A stretch of DNA of 64,000 nt from positions 5,866,771-5,930,770 of the forward strand of contig OX439050.1 of assembly GCA_949317995.1 (NCBI GenBank), in the 5' to 3' direction. Source of the DNA: Acholoe squamosa. Its lineage: Eukaryota > Annelida > Polychaeta > Phyllodocida > Polynoidae. A program made the position numbers and the translations under genes. Under the pieces are notes generated by a model, which saw only the letters and a list, made by a program, of their open reading frames with translations, was not told the origin of the DNA and did not search any database. Each line of letters opens with the position of its first letter. Position 1 is the stretch's first letter. This document shows positions 44,331-56,890 of the stretch, one piece after another.

Positions 44331-44506
44331 AGTTTGAACTGCTGCTGTGCCAATGTAACCCAGGCCAGGAGAAAAATGGGCCTCTACCTTTTAAGGTAAA
44401 GTAAGGTATTTTGAACCAATGTCAGATGTGTAGACTGTAGTCCAAAGACCTGCAGATAGTCATGTATTTTCTAGGTGGCCTTGTGCTGAATTAGCATAGT
44501 CAGTCA

Positions 44507-44629
44507 TCAGTGAAAGTCGAGTTTATCAAGATTCAAGGTGGGTGGGAGGAATTCTTGCTCTGCCATTTTGTGGCGACGTAGCTCCCGGGCGTAGCTCCAA
44601 CTTCCAATGGCCATCTGCCCAGTCATCAT
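44507..44629 (-). CDS. Probable last coding exon of an unrecognised minus-strand gene
   Basis: On the minus strand an acceptor (attttgtacag) is followed by 40 codons and TGA: starts MMTGQMAIGSWSYAREL, ends PPTLNLDKLDFH. The composition is protein-like. It joins in phase 0 to the exon at 54479-54552 across an intron of about 9.8 kb that holds the 46-bp minisatellite. The ATGATG could instead be a start. The family is not recognised. Confidence 0.5.
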   Translation of the reverse strand: MMTGQMAIGSWSYARELRRHKMAEQEFLPPTLNLDKLDFH

Positions 44630-47090
44630 CTGTACAAAATCAGTTAGTTATAATTAACACCTCTATAGATTTTACAAATTCCTCATCAACTGTATAAGCC
44701 CAGCCCATGAAATATTCCTCTTTTGTTCCAAACAAAGTGACATCTTTTCAGGCCATTTTACACCCTCAGCTTTACAAAAGAGTAGGCCTGACTTCGTGAA
44801 GTTGTCATCAGCAAAAGTGACATTGTTTACCTACTTTCCCAACCTAGTTCTGCATTTCTCCAATTGCTTCCCTGTGCCTATATAGGTTGTAGTTCTTCAG
44901 AAACTGATATCCCCTTTCCGATAACAACTTGGGAAACATGATGGAAAACTTTGAGCTCCTGCAGAATTATATATATATGCAGATAAGTGCTACAATGGGA
45001 ATGAACGATGCTGGATGCCACTGCAGACTGTGCCTGATATTGCACTTCATACAAGGAGAATGTATACTTGGACTACCAATGGCATCATATTCCCACCCAA
45101 AGCTCAAAGTCTGGACACTAAGGTCTGGAAGCTACGTTTAGAGGCATTGAGGACAGAGAGAGAGGAGAATGGGAAATGAAGTCACTTTATATAGAAACTG
45201 TGGATTCCCTTTCCTAGATAAGTGTTATATTGTATAACTAGGGGGCGCTACGGTCAGTGTGGAACCATAATTATAAAAAGGTTTGGCAATGAGCCGAGAA
45301 AAGGACAGTCAGCCTACTGGTGTCCCGATGGTCACTCTAGAGTGGTTAAATCAAAGTGCCCATAGGTGTCTTCCTCGTCCCTCCACTTGGTAGGGAACTA
45401 TGCTCCCAGAGACAGTTTTCTATTGAGTCCCAGTATCCTATATCATGGTAGCCCCATACTCCAGGAGTATTGTTATCTCTGTGCAATACAGTCTATATGA
45501 AAAGTTTTTTTTATGGAAAATCCCCCATCAACTTGCTGTCCATATTGTGGCCATGATCGATATTCTTGTGGAGCCTGATGAATAAAGCTGTGTTATGCAT
45601 GACAACTAGTTTATTGCCACCTTCAGACTTTGTTCCTGGCTTTACTGGTAGCTAAAACAGGCAGAATAATTAAACCATGAGTTATTAAATCTATCCAGAT
45701 AAGTTGTCCATTTGTCTCATTGTATTCGCACCAGTACTCCCAATTATACATGTCATTTTTAGTTATGTTCTACTTCAGCTACTGGTTCCTCTAGGTATAT
45801 TCCAAATGTAGTATATATGTCTTTGAAACTTGAATACTATATAAATATAAACAAAATGAATCTTAAGATCTCATATACAAAACTTCATGGCAACTTGTTA
45901 ATATCTTTATTTTGTTTGTCTAAGAACAGTTTGGTCAGGTGTCTTTCTTAATGCTTTAACATGACATTTTTTCAACTGCTTAAGAGATTAGTTCACCATA
46001 AACTACTAGGTTTACCTTTACAGATGGGCCCACCATAGTCCACTGACACAACCATACATACATCAATATATGCACAGTGATGACATACAAAGGTCTAACC
46101 TAATGCTGAAGTAAATGCATGGATATAGTGTTAATAAACAGAATATGGCTCAGACATACATGACTGTGAGCCAGTTGTAAGAAATGTCAAAATGCCATAC
46201 TTTCTGAATATGTACCTCTGTCCTACTTAAAAGAAAATACATAGAGTTTCCTTCTGTTAACTAGCATCCTAGGTTGGACACTATTAAAATGTGTCAGAAC
46301 GGTACCACACAATAATACTTACAACTTAAATCGATATAGAGTCTTCAACTTGCAGGCCAGGCTGAACAACATCAAAATGTATAACATAGATACCACAAAA
46401 TAAATCAATTTGAGTAGCATTAATTGCTCTGCACTCACTTCTGTTCACTCCACCTTAGAAATATGATAAACATTCGGCAGTCAGCTACCCATGCAAGACA
46501 TTTTGACATATTCCCAACTGAATGATCTTAGATATCATGGACACTACCAATAGCTACCATTCATTATTGTAATTAACACATATAGAAATTTGCATGGCCT
46601 AAATATATATCTGTATGACTTTGACATTTTGCTTCAGTCACTAGTGAGAAACACTTGTCTGTTAAAATTATAAATACCATGACAGCTCATTCAGTGTCCC
46701 TCCAGGTGTGAACACTATAAAGTTCGATCAGTCTTTAAAAACAACATTACTTCATGTTCAAAATCTGTAAGACTCTCCCAACATCCCTGAACATCTTTGT
46801 CAGTCAGTGTAAACCATTACTATAGACCCACAGATTGGCCAGGTGTCCTATTTACTCTTGACTCCAACTTCTGGTAATAGCTACCCAGTAATGTCCATAA
46901 AATTAATGGCATAAAGGGAATCTGCTGAGCTTTATAAATATGATGTTGCTGATGATGTGATAACAGTTATAACACAAGTGACATGGGAAAACGGGTCTTA
47001 GGAACCCCTGCACTAAGCCCCATTTTCGCAGATCATATCACTAAAGATGACTAGCTGAAGTAAGGTTGGATGATTTGTCTCATTGTGTGT
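44630..47090. other. Intron or intergenic sequence, nothing recognised
   Basis: A/T-rich sequence lacking repeats I can name and lacking supported open frames. Confidence 0.5.
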
Positions 47091-50000
47091 CCTACAATGA
47101 CAGGTAACCAATGATGAACATGTTGACTGTGGCCCAGTTCACTCCCAGTAGCAGTATTGATGAATATGTTGAGTGCGGCCCAGTCCACTCCCAGTAGCAG
47201 TATTGATGAACATGTTGAGTGCGGCCCAGTCCACTCCCAGTAGCAGTATTGATGAACATGTTGAGTGCGGCCCAGTCCACTCCCAGTAGCAGTATTGATG
47301 AACATGTTGACTGTGGCACAGTCCATGCCCAGTAGCAGTATTGATGAACATGTTGAGTGCAGCCCAGTCCATGCCCAGTAGCAGTATTGATGAACATGTT
47401 GACTGTGGCACAGTCCACGCACAGTAGCAGTATTGATGAACATGTTGACTGTGGCCCAGTTCACTCCCAGTAGCAGTATTGATGAACATGTTGAGTGTGG
47501 AACAGTCCATGCCCAGTAGCAGTATTGATAAACATGTTGACTGTGGGCCAGTCCACTCCCAGTTGCAGTATTGATGAACATGTTGAGTGCGGCCCAGTCC
47601 ACTCCTAGTAGCAGTATTGATGAACATGTTGAGTGCAGCCTAGTCCACTCCCAGTAGCAGTATTGATGAACATGTTGAGTGCGGCCCAATCCATGCCCAG
47701 TAGCAGTATTGATGAACATGTTGACTGCGGCCCAGTCCACTCCCAGCAGCAGTATTGATGAACATGTTGAGTGCGGCCCAGTCCACTCCCAGTAGCAGTA
47801 TTGATGAACATGTTGAGTGCGGCCCAGTCCACTCCCAGTAGCAGTATTGATGAACATGTTGAGTGTGGCCCAGTCCACTCCCAGTAGAAGTATTGATGAA
47901 CATGTTGAGTGCGGCCCAGTCCATGCCCAGTAGCAGTATTGATGAACATGTTGAGTGCAGCCCAGTCCACTCCCAGTAGCAGTATTGATGAACATGTTGA
48001 GTGCGGCCCAGTCCACTCCCAGTAGCAGTATTGATGAATATGTTGACTGTGGCTCAGTCCATTTACAGTAGCAATATTGATGAACATGTTGACTGTGGCC
48101 CAGTTCAGTCCCAGTAGCAGTATTGATGAACATGTTGACTGTGGCCCAGTCCACTCCCAGTAGCAGTATTGATGAACAAGTTGAGTGCGGCACAGCCCAT
48201 GCCCAGTAGCAGTATTGATGAACATGTTGACTGTGGCCCAGTCCACTCCCAGTAGCAGTATTGATGAACATGTTGAGTGCAGCCCAGTCCACTCCCAGTA
48301 GAAGTATTGATGAACATGTTGAGTGCGGCCCAGTCCATGCCCAGTAGCAGTATTGATGAACATGTTGAGTGCAGCCCAGTCCACTCCCAGTAGCAGTATT
48401 GATGAACATGTTGAGTGCGGCCCAGTCCACTCCCAGTAGCAGTATTGATGAACATGTTGACTGCGGCCCAGTCCACTCCCAGTAGCAGTATTGATGAACA
48501 TGTGGACTGTGGCCCAGTCCACTCCCAGTAGCAGTATTGATGAACATCTGGACTGTGGCTCAGTCCACTCCCAGTAGCAGTATTGATGAACATGTTGAGT
48601 GCCGCACAGTCCACTCCCAGTAGCAATATTGATGAACATGTTGACTGTGGCCCAGTTCACTCCCAGTAGCAGTATTGATGGACATGTTGACTGTGGCCCA
48701 GTCCACTCCCAGTAGCAGTATTGATGAACATGTTGACTGTGGCCCAGTTCACTCCTAGTAGCAGTATTGATGAACATGTTGACTGTGGCCCAGTCCACTC
48801 CCAGTAGCAGTATTGATGAACATGTTGACTGTGGCCCAGTTCACTCCCAGCAGCAGTATTGATGAACATGTTGAGTGCGGCCCAGTCCACTCCTAGTAGC
48901 AGTAATGATTAACATGTTGACTGTGGCTCAGTCCATGCCCAGTAGCAGTATTGATGAACATGTTGACTGTGGCCCAGTCCACTCCCAGTAGCAGTATTGA
49001 TGAACATGTTGAGTGTGGCACAGTCCACTCCTAGTAGCAGTATTGATGAACATGTTGACTGCGGCCCAGTCCACTCCCAGTAGCAGTATTGATGAACATA
49101 CGGACTGTGGCCCAGTCCACTCCCAGTAGCAGTATTGATGAACATCTGGACTGTGGCTCAGTCCACTCCCAGTAGCAGTATTGATGAACATGTTGAGTGC
49201 CGCACAGTCCACTCCCAGTAGCAATATTGATGAACATGTTGACTGTGGCCCAGTTCACTCCCAGTAGCAGTATTGATGGACATGTTGACTGTGGCCCAGT
49301 CCACTCCCAGTAGCAGTATTGATGAACATGTTGACTGTGGCCCAGTTCACTCCTAGTAGCAGTATTGATGAACATGTTGACTGTGGCACAGTCCACTCCC
49401 AGTAGCAGTATTGATGAACATGTTGAGTGCGGCACAGTCCACTCCTAGTAGCAGTATTGATGAATATGTTGACTGTGGCTCAGTCCATTTACAGTAGCAA
49501 TATTGATGAACATGTTGACTGTGGCCCAGTTCAGTCCCAGTAGCAGTATTGATGAACATGTTGACTGTGGCCCAGTCCACTCCCAGTAGCAGTATTGATG
49601 AACAAGTTGAGTGCGGCACAGCCCATGCCCAGTAGCAGTATTGATGAACATGTTGACTGTGGCCCAGTCCACTCCCAGTAGCAGTATTGATGAACATGTT
49701 GAGTGCAGCCCAGTCCATGCCCAGTAGCAGTATTGATGAACATGTTGACTGTGGCACAGTCCATGCCCAGTAGCAGTATTGATGAACATGTTGAGTGCAG
49801 CCCAGTCCATGCCCAGTAGCAGTATTGATGAACATGTTGACTGTGGCACAGTCCACGCACAGTAGCAGTATTGATGAACATGTTGACTGTGGCCCAGTTC
49901 ACTCCCAGTAGCAGTATTGATGAACATGTTGAGTGTGGAACAGTCCATGCCCAGTAGCAGTATTGATAAACATGTTGACTGTGGGCCAGTCCACTCCCAG

Positions 50001-53000
50001 TTGCAGTATTGATGAACATGTTGAGTGCGGCCCAGTCCACTCCTAGTAGCAGTATTGATGAACATGTTGAGTGCAGCCTAGTCCACTCCCAGTAGCAGTA
50101 TTGATGAACATGTTGAGTGCGGCCCAATCCATGCCCAGTAGCAGTATTGATGAACATGTTGACTGCGGCCCAGTCCACTCCCAGCAGCAGTATTGATGAA
50201 CATGTTGAGTGCGGCCCAGTCCACTCCCAGTAGCAGTATTGATGAACATGTTGAGTGCGGCCCAGTCCACTCCCAGTAGCAGTATTGATGAACATGTTGA
50301 GTGTGGCCCAGTCCACTCCCAGTAGAAGTATTGATGAACATGTTGAGTGCGGCCCAGTCCATGCCCAGTAGCAGTATTGATGAACATGTTGAGTGCAGCC
50401 CAGTCCACTCCCAGTAGCAGTATTGATGAACATGTTGAGTGCGGCCCAGTCCACTCCCAGTAGCAGTATTGATGAATATGTTGACTGTGGCTCAGTCCAT
50501 TTACAGTAGCAATATTGATGAACATGTTGACTGTGGCCCAGTTCAGTCCCAGTAGCAGTATTGATGAACATGTTGACTGTGGCCCAGTCCACTCCCAGTA
50601 GCAGTATTGATGAACAAGTTGAGTGCGGCACAGCCCATGCCCAGTAGCAGTATTGATGAACATGTTGACTGTGGCCCAGTCCACTCCCAGTAGCAGTATT
50701 GATGAACATGTTGAGTGCAGCCCAGTCCACTCCCAGTAGAAGTATTGATGAACATGTTGAGTGCGGCCCAGTCCATGCCCAGTAGCAGTATTGATGAACA
50801 TGTTGAGTGCAGCCCAGTCCACTCCCAGTAGCAGTATTGATGAACATGTTGAGTGCGGCCCAGTCCACTCCCAGTAGCAGTATTGATGAACATGTTGACT
50901 GCGGCCCAGTCCACTCCCAGTAGCAGTATTGATGAACATGTGGACTGTGGCCCAGTCCACTCCCAGTAGCAGTATTGATGAACATCTGGACTGTGGCTCA
51001 GTCCACTCCCAGTAGCAGTATTGATGAACATGTTGAGTGCCGCACAGTCCACTCCCAGTAGCAATATTGATGAACATGTTGACTGTGGCCCAGTTCACTC
51101 CCTGTAGCAGTATTGATGGACATGTTGACTGTGGCCCAGTCCACTCCCAGTAGCAGTATTGATGAACATGTTGACTGTGGCCCAGTTCACTCCTAGTAGC
51201 AGTATTGATGAACATGTTGACTGTGGCCCAGTCCACTCCCAGTAGCAGTATTGATGAACATGTTGACTGTGGCCCAGTTCACTCCCAGCAGCAGTATTGA
51301 TGAACATGTTGAGTGCGGCCCAGTCCACTCCTAGTAGCAGTAATGATTAACATGTTGACTGTGGCTCAGTCCATGCCCAGTAGCAGTATTGATGAACATG
51401 TTGACTGTGGCCCAGTCCACTCCCAGTAGCAGTATTGATGAACATGTTGAGTGTGGCACAGTCCACTCCTAGTAGCAGTATTGATGAACATGTTGACTGC
51501 GGCCCAGTCCACTCCCAGTAGCAGTATTGATGAACATACGGACTGTGGCCCAGTCCACTCCCAGTAGCAGTATTGATGAACATCTGGACTGTGGCTCAGT
51601 CCACTCCCAGTAGCAGTATTGATGAACATGTTGAGTGCCGCACAGTCCACTCCCAGTAGCAATATTGATGAACATGTTGACTGTGGCCCAGTTCACTCCC
51701 AGTAGCAGTATTGATGGACATGTTGACTGTGGCCCAGTCCACTCCCAGTAGCAGTATTGATGAACATGTTGACTGTGGCCCAGTTCACTCCTAGTAGCAG
51801 TATTGATGAACATGTTGACTGTGGCACAGTCCACTCCCAGTAGCAGTATTGATGAACATGTTGAGTGCGGCACAGTCCACTCCTAGTAGCAGTATTGATG
51901 AATATGTTGACTGTGGCTCAGTCCATTTACAGTAGCAATATTGATGAACATGTTGACTGTGGCCCAGTTCAGTCCCAGTAGCAGTATTGATGAACATGTT
52001 GACTGTGGCCCAGTCCACTCCCAGTAGCAGTATTGATGAACAAGTTGAGTGCGGCACAGCCCATGCCCAGTAGCAGTATTGATGAACATGTTGACTGTGG
52101 CCCAGTCCACTCCCAGTAGCAGTATTGATGAACATGTTGAGTGCAGCCCAGTCCATGCCCAGTAGCAGTATTGATGAACATGTTGACTGTGGCCCAGTTC
52201 ACTCCCAGTAGCAGTATTGATGAACATGTTGAGTGTGGAACAGTCCATGCCCAGTAGCAGTATTGATGAACATATTAACTGTGGCCCAGTTCACTCCCAG
52301 TAGCAGTATTGATGAACATATTGAGTGCGGCCCAGTCCACTCCCAGTAGCAGTATTGATAAACATGTTGAGTGTGGCTCAGTCCACTCCTAGTAGCAGTA
52401 TTGATGAACATGTTGACTGTGGCCCAGTTCACTCCTAGTAGCAGTATTGATGAACATGTTGACTGTGGCCCAGTCCACTCCCAGTAGCAGTATTGATGAA
52501 CATGTTGACTGTGGCTCAGTCCATGCCCAGTAGCAGTATTGATGAACATGTTGACTGTTGCCCAGTCCACTCCCAGTAGCAGTATTGATGAACATGTTGA
52601 GTGTGGCACAGTCCACTCCTAGTAGCAGTATTGATGAACATGTTGACTGTGGCTCAGTCCACTCCCAGTAGCAGTATTGATGAACATGTTGACTGTGGCT
52701 CAGTCCACTCCCAGTAGCAGTATTGATGAACATGTTGAGTGTGGCCCAGTTCACTCCCAGTAGCAGTATTGATGAACATGTTGACTGTGGCACAGTCCAC
52801 TCCCAGTAGCAGTATTGATGAATATGTTGACTGTGGCTCAGTCCATTTACAGTAGCAATATTGATGAACATGTTGAGTGTGGCCCAGTTCAGTCCCAGTA
52901 GCAGTATTGATGAACATGTTGAGTGCGGCACAGTCCATGCCCAGTAGCAGTATTGATGAACATGTTGAGTGCAACCCAGTCCACTCCCAGTAGCAGTATT

Positions 53001-54056
53001 GATGAACATGTTGACTGCGGCCCAGTCCACTCCCAGTAGCAGTATTGATGAACATGTTGACTGTGGCCCAGTTCACTCCCAGTAGCAGTATTGATGAACA
53101 TGTTGAGTGCGGCACAGTCCATGCCCAGTAGCAGTATTGATGAACATGTTGAGTGCGGCACAGTCCACTCCCAGTAGCAGTATTGATGAACATGTTGAGT
53201 GCGGCCCAGTTCACGCCCAGTAGCAGTATTGATGAACATGTTGAGTGCGACCCAGTCCACTCCCAGTAGCAGTATTGATGAACATGTTGAGTGCGGCCCA
53301 GTCCACTCCCAGTAGCAGTATTGATGAACATGTTGACTGTGGCCCAGTTTACTCCCAGTAGCAGTATTGATGAACATGTTGACTGTGGCTCAGTCCATGC
53401 CCAGTAGCAGTATTGATGAACAAATTAACTGTGGCCCAGTTCACTCCCAGTAGCAGTATTGATGAACATATTGAGTGCGGCCCAGTCCACTCCCAGTAGC
53501 AGTATTGATAAACATGTTGAGTGTGGCTCAGTCCACTCCTAGTAGCAGTATTGATGAACATGTTGAGTGTGGCCCAGTTCACTCCCAGTAGCAGTATTGA
53601 TGAACATGTTGACTGTGGCACAGTCCACTCCTAGTAGCAGTATTGATGAACATGTTGACTGTGGCCCAGTTCACTCCCAGTAGCAGTATTGATGAACATG
53701 TTGACTGTGGCACAGTCCACTCCCAGTAGCAGTATTGATAAACATGTTGACTGCCGCCCAGTCCACTCCCAGTAGCAGTATTGATGAACATGTGGACTGT
53801 GGCACAGTCCACTCCCAGTAGCAGTATTGATGAACATGTTGAGTGCGGCCCAGTTCACTCCCAGTAGCAGTATTGATGAACATGTTGAGTGCGGCCCAGT
53901 TCACTCCCAGTAGCAGTATTGATGAACATGTTGAGTGCGACCCAGTCCACTCCCAGTAGCAGTATTGATAAACATGTTGAGTGCGGCCCAGTCCACTCCC
54001 AGTAGCAGTATTGATGAACATGTTGACTGTGGCACAGTCCATGCCCAGTAGCAGTA
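47091..54056. repeat. 46-bp minisatellite, about 150 copies, with 2,438-bp and 598-bp higher-order repeats
   Basis: Unit 'gtagcagtattgatgaacat' + 'gttgagtgcg' + 'gcccagtccactccca'. Identical strings of variants recur 2,438 bp apart (53 units), for instance 47605-48798 against 50043-51236, with only a few differences. A shorter 598-bp (13-unit) repeat links the blocks ending at 48626 and 49224. Because 46 is not a multiple of three, the minus strand reads through units in all frames, giving stop-free frames up to 498 codons. These are not called as genes. Confidence 0.95.
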
Positions 54057-54478
54057 TTGGCTGCAGCTAATTCATCCACTCGGTAGACTTCCTGTCAACT
54101 TGCACAGCCACTAGACACATAAGGCAAGGCTTCTGCTTACAGTAGAAGACAACAGATGCATTAGGTGCAGCAGCCAACCTCTGAAATACCGCAGATCTGT
54201 AATAAGATAATACATGGGTACGGAACATCAAGTACATTATTCATTGTGAGTTTCATTAGATGCCTATCAAGGTAGGAACTAGATATCAATTGGAAACATT
54301 GAAATAATCTACATGAAACAGAGATATTTCTGTGTATATTCACAAGGTGAACTAGGAATGGGCTTCTCATGAGAACATAATTTTGAGATACAATAAAGCA
54401 TATCCATGAATATTTTAATTTCAAAGCCGTGGTTTTCTTTGTTAACTGCTAGCATAGTGTGATAATTACTCACCTCAC

Positions 54479-54552
54479 CAGCTTGCAATCTGACTGTTCT
54501 TTAGCTGCCATATCCTTCCCATCCTCTTCCGCTCTAATCTCATCTTCTGGGT
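54479..54552 (-). CDS. Internal exon of the unrecognised minus-strand gene
   Basis: 74 nt between acceptor ccccccttccag and donor CTG|gtgagg (a second donor, GAG|gtgagt, lies 5 nt further). Reads PEDEIRAEEDGKDMAAKEQ + SDCKL, highly acidic. Phase 1 in; with the first donor, phase 0 out, matching the exon at 44629. An alternative frame (phase 0 in) is also open but would hit TGA at the next junction. Confidence 0.45.
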
Positions 54553-54637
54553 CTGGAAGGGGGGAAAGTCAAATTAATAAACACATTAATAACAATCCTC
54601 AATGTGCAGCAGGCAGCAGGATTCCTTGATGCATTCT

Positions 54638-54885
54638 ATGACATCACAAGAGACAAAATACACAAAATGAAGCATTGTTACATCACAGAGGCTGTTGCAA
54701 GATTATGTATGTTTTTATAAAAGTAAAGAGTACAATATCATGTATCTTATGGGATAACATAAGGGGCTATTGAGTGTTAAAATATACAATTACTTTCAAA
54801 ATACACCCATCAGCAACACTCATTTATATGTAGCTAGTGCTATGCCTTCTGCATTTAGATGCATATGGTCTCTTGTGATGTCATA
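54638..54885. mobile_element. Fold-back element with 18-bp perfect inverted repeats
   Basis: TATGACATCACAAGAGAC at 54638-54655 and GTCTCTTGTGATGTCATA at 54868-54885, with non-coding sequence between. Likely a MITE; the target duplication is not resolved. Confidence 0.6.
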
Positions 54886-55038
54886 GCTTGCACCAGAGAA
54901 GCTTGCTGCCCTCCCTTACCATAGCAGATATGGCCATGGGTCTGCCAGCCTCTCCTTATTTAATAGAATTCCTACTAAAAGAAGTCATCATGAAAATGGG
55001 GTTGTCAAAGCAATGTTTAAATCCAATATTCTTCTCAC

Positions 55039-55155
55039 CAGGTTGTCTAGAGCCTTCTTTTGCTTCCTTGTCCCATTTTGTTCTGGAGTTCCCTTTGCTT
55101 CTTTGCTCGGAGACAGGCTTTTTGTTTCTTTGACATGGGCTTATCTGTATTCACT
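55039..55155 (-). pseudogene. Duplicated exon-like segment with an early stop
   Basis: 117 nt between acceptor tctgttgacag and donor CTG|gtgaga. In the frame shared with its paralogue at 63172-63267 it reads VNTDKPMSKKQKACLR, then meets TAG (55047-55049) just before the donor. KQKACL and the flanking intron words (aacctgaataa, cagtgttcat/cagtgttta) are shared with the 63.2-kb copy. It is either a dead duplicate or an alternative terminal exon. Confidence 0.4.
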
Positions 55156-55910
55156 CTGTCAACAGAAAAACGTCAGTGTTCATGATAGTTATGTATATTT
55201 GTTTTTTATTAGGACCATATAGGATTGATCAATAGAAACAATAACAAAAAGCAAATATCTTACAGTAAGCTCTGACGTGCAACTCCTCCTGCCATATACC
55301 AAACCTGAATAATGTATCAGGGTCCACTCTAAGTACGATATATTAAAGCAAATTAGTTTTAGGCCACAATGACTGTTCATGATAAACAATTGTTCAATAG
55401 ACAATGGGACATTCCTACATTAACATGCACTTATAATATGACTGGATCCATTGAACGATGTCACTTTTGGGATTTTGGGGTCTTTTTGGATACAGGAGGC
55501 TGTAGAATAAAAAGTACTTAACCATATTTCTTTTTTTTTGGTCTCATTTGAGAGAAAACACTTGGGGCTTCAAAAAAAACTCAAATTTGTGTATGTCGGT
55601 CCATTATTTTTTGAGATGTGGTGGCCCAAAGTTGAAAAATGGTCCAAAATGACCTTTTTTTTCAATTTCCACCTCATTCTAGGCCATATATCAACTAGTC
55701 AAGCAGTAACAGATCATCATAATATTATTTATTCCATAGTAGGGGGTCATATCTATCATTTCAATGTGGTTTGGAGCAGATGTGTTTCAAATTTTTTTCA
55801 CCATAGCCATTCTTATATGCCAAAATAGCGTTGTTTTTAAATGCCGATCGAATGTTTTGATGTGCTTTTTGTGTACCGAAAGTGTGTAAATAGTGAAGAA
55901 TACGTCCCTA

Positions 55911-56538
55911 ACGATCAGCCCGGGCGATAATGGGGGCCGTGCAGCCAAGCTGGGCACCCCGGGGAGGTCGAAATGCCCTTGTTTGCGCGACTGATTTTTT
56001 CGGTAGCCCGACTGACCAAAATGATATTATGGCCTATAGTGGCACATATATGGGCAAAGAGATGAATAACAGTGGTTAATACGATAGAATAAGGCCCTGG
56101 CTTCGATTTAGTGCAGGTTTGGTACCTTCTCCGCCATTTTGGAAGCCCCCAGCCATCCCAAATCATTTTTTCCCCCCTGCTGGCACTGTTTTAGGTACCA
56201 TTTCGATCGATTTTCTCCAAAAATTCCCACTATTTACATACTTTTCTGTGGTTATGAACCATCCTCTATGTATTTCTCATTGTTTTATTGTGATACATCG
56301 CTGCTGGGTTTGGTTATATTGGCACAGGGAGCATTTTGAACCACCAACCATTATTTTGGTCAGTCGGGCAAACAAGAATCTAAAATCCTCTCCTATTTGG
56401 TCAATATACACAAACTTACACTTTTTTGGTGTTAATATCTTATTTGGGACTATTGTCCAACATCCTGGACAGAAAACATATAGGTTTGACAATAATTACC
56501 ATGATTTATGGAAGAATTCATTTCGATCAGTCGAGCTA
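55911..56538. promoter_or_regulatory. Left subterminal motif cluster of the transposon
   Basis: cgatcagcccgggc (55911), gtttgcgcgactgat (55981), agcccgactgacc (56005), ggtcagtcgggcaaacaa (56358) and cgatcagtcgagc (56524) are variants of one word in both orientations. This is the pattern of transposase-binding subterminal repeats. Confidence 0.6.
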
Positions 56539-56890
56539 CAGAGCATGTTTTTTGCATATAAAAAATACTTCCACTGCACTCAGGCCCCCCAAGATTTAAC
56601 AAAATGTGCACCTACAGTACCTCTGTCATATAGAATGGTCATCCAGTCATTCCTGAGAAAAAATATTTCATCGAATCTGGGGCTGGGGGGATTTTTTGAT
56701 AAATTTTTACATATCGGCCATGTATTTATTCACTGGATCGTACAACGCACCGTCATACTTGCCAGGCCTTCAAGCATCATATATTCACCAATTATTCTGA
56801 CTTTAGACCTACTTTTATGATTAAATTGTGCTATATTCATACTGTGTTTTGTACACCTTTTTTAATCAACTTTCTATCTTTCTTCAGACT

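Noticed and set aside
47051..54079. Many overlapping minus-strand frames (up to 498 codons) as genes
   Set aside because: They follow the 46-bp repeat exactly, overlap in all frames, and have no splice or start signals of their own.
56119..56820. 233-codon plus-strand frame upstream of the transposon ORF
   Set aside because: Low-quality composition, no splice signals or domain, and it includes the subterminal motif copies; probably chance.
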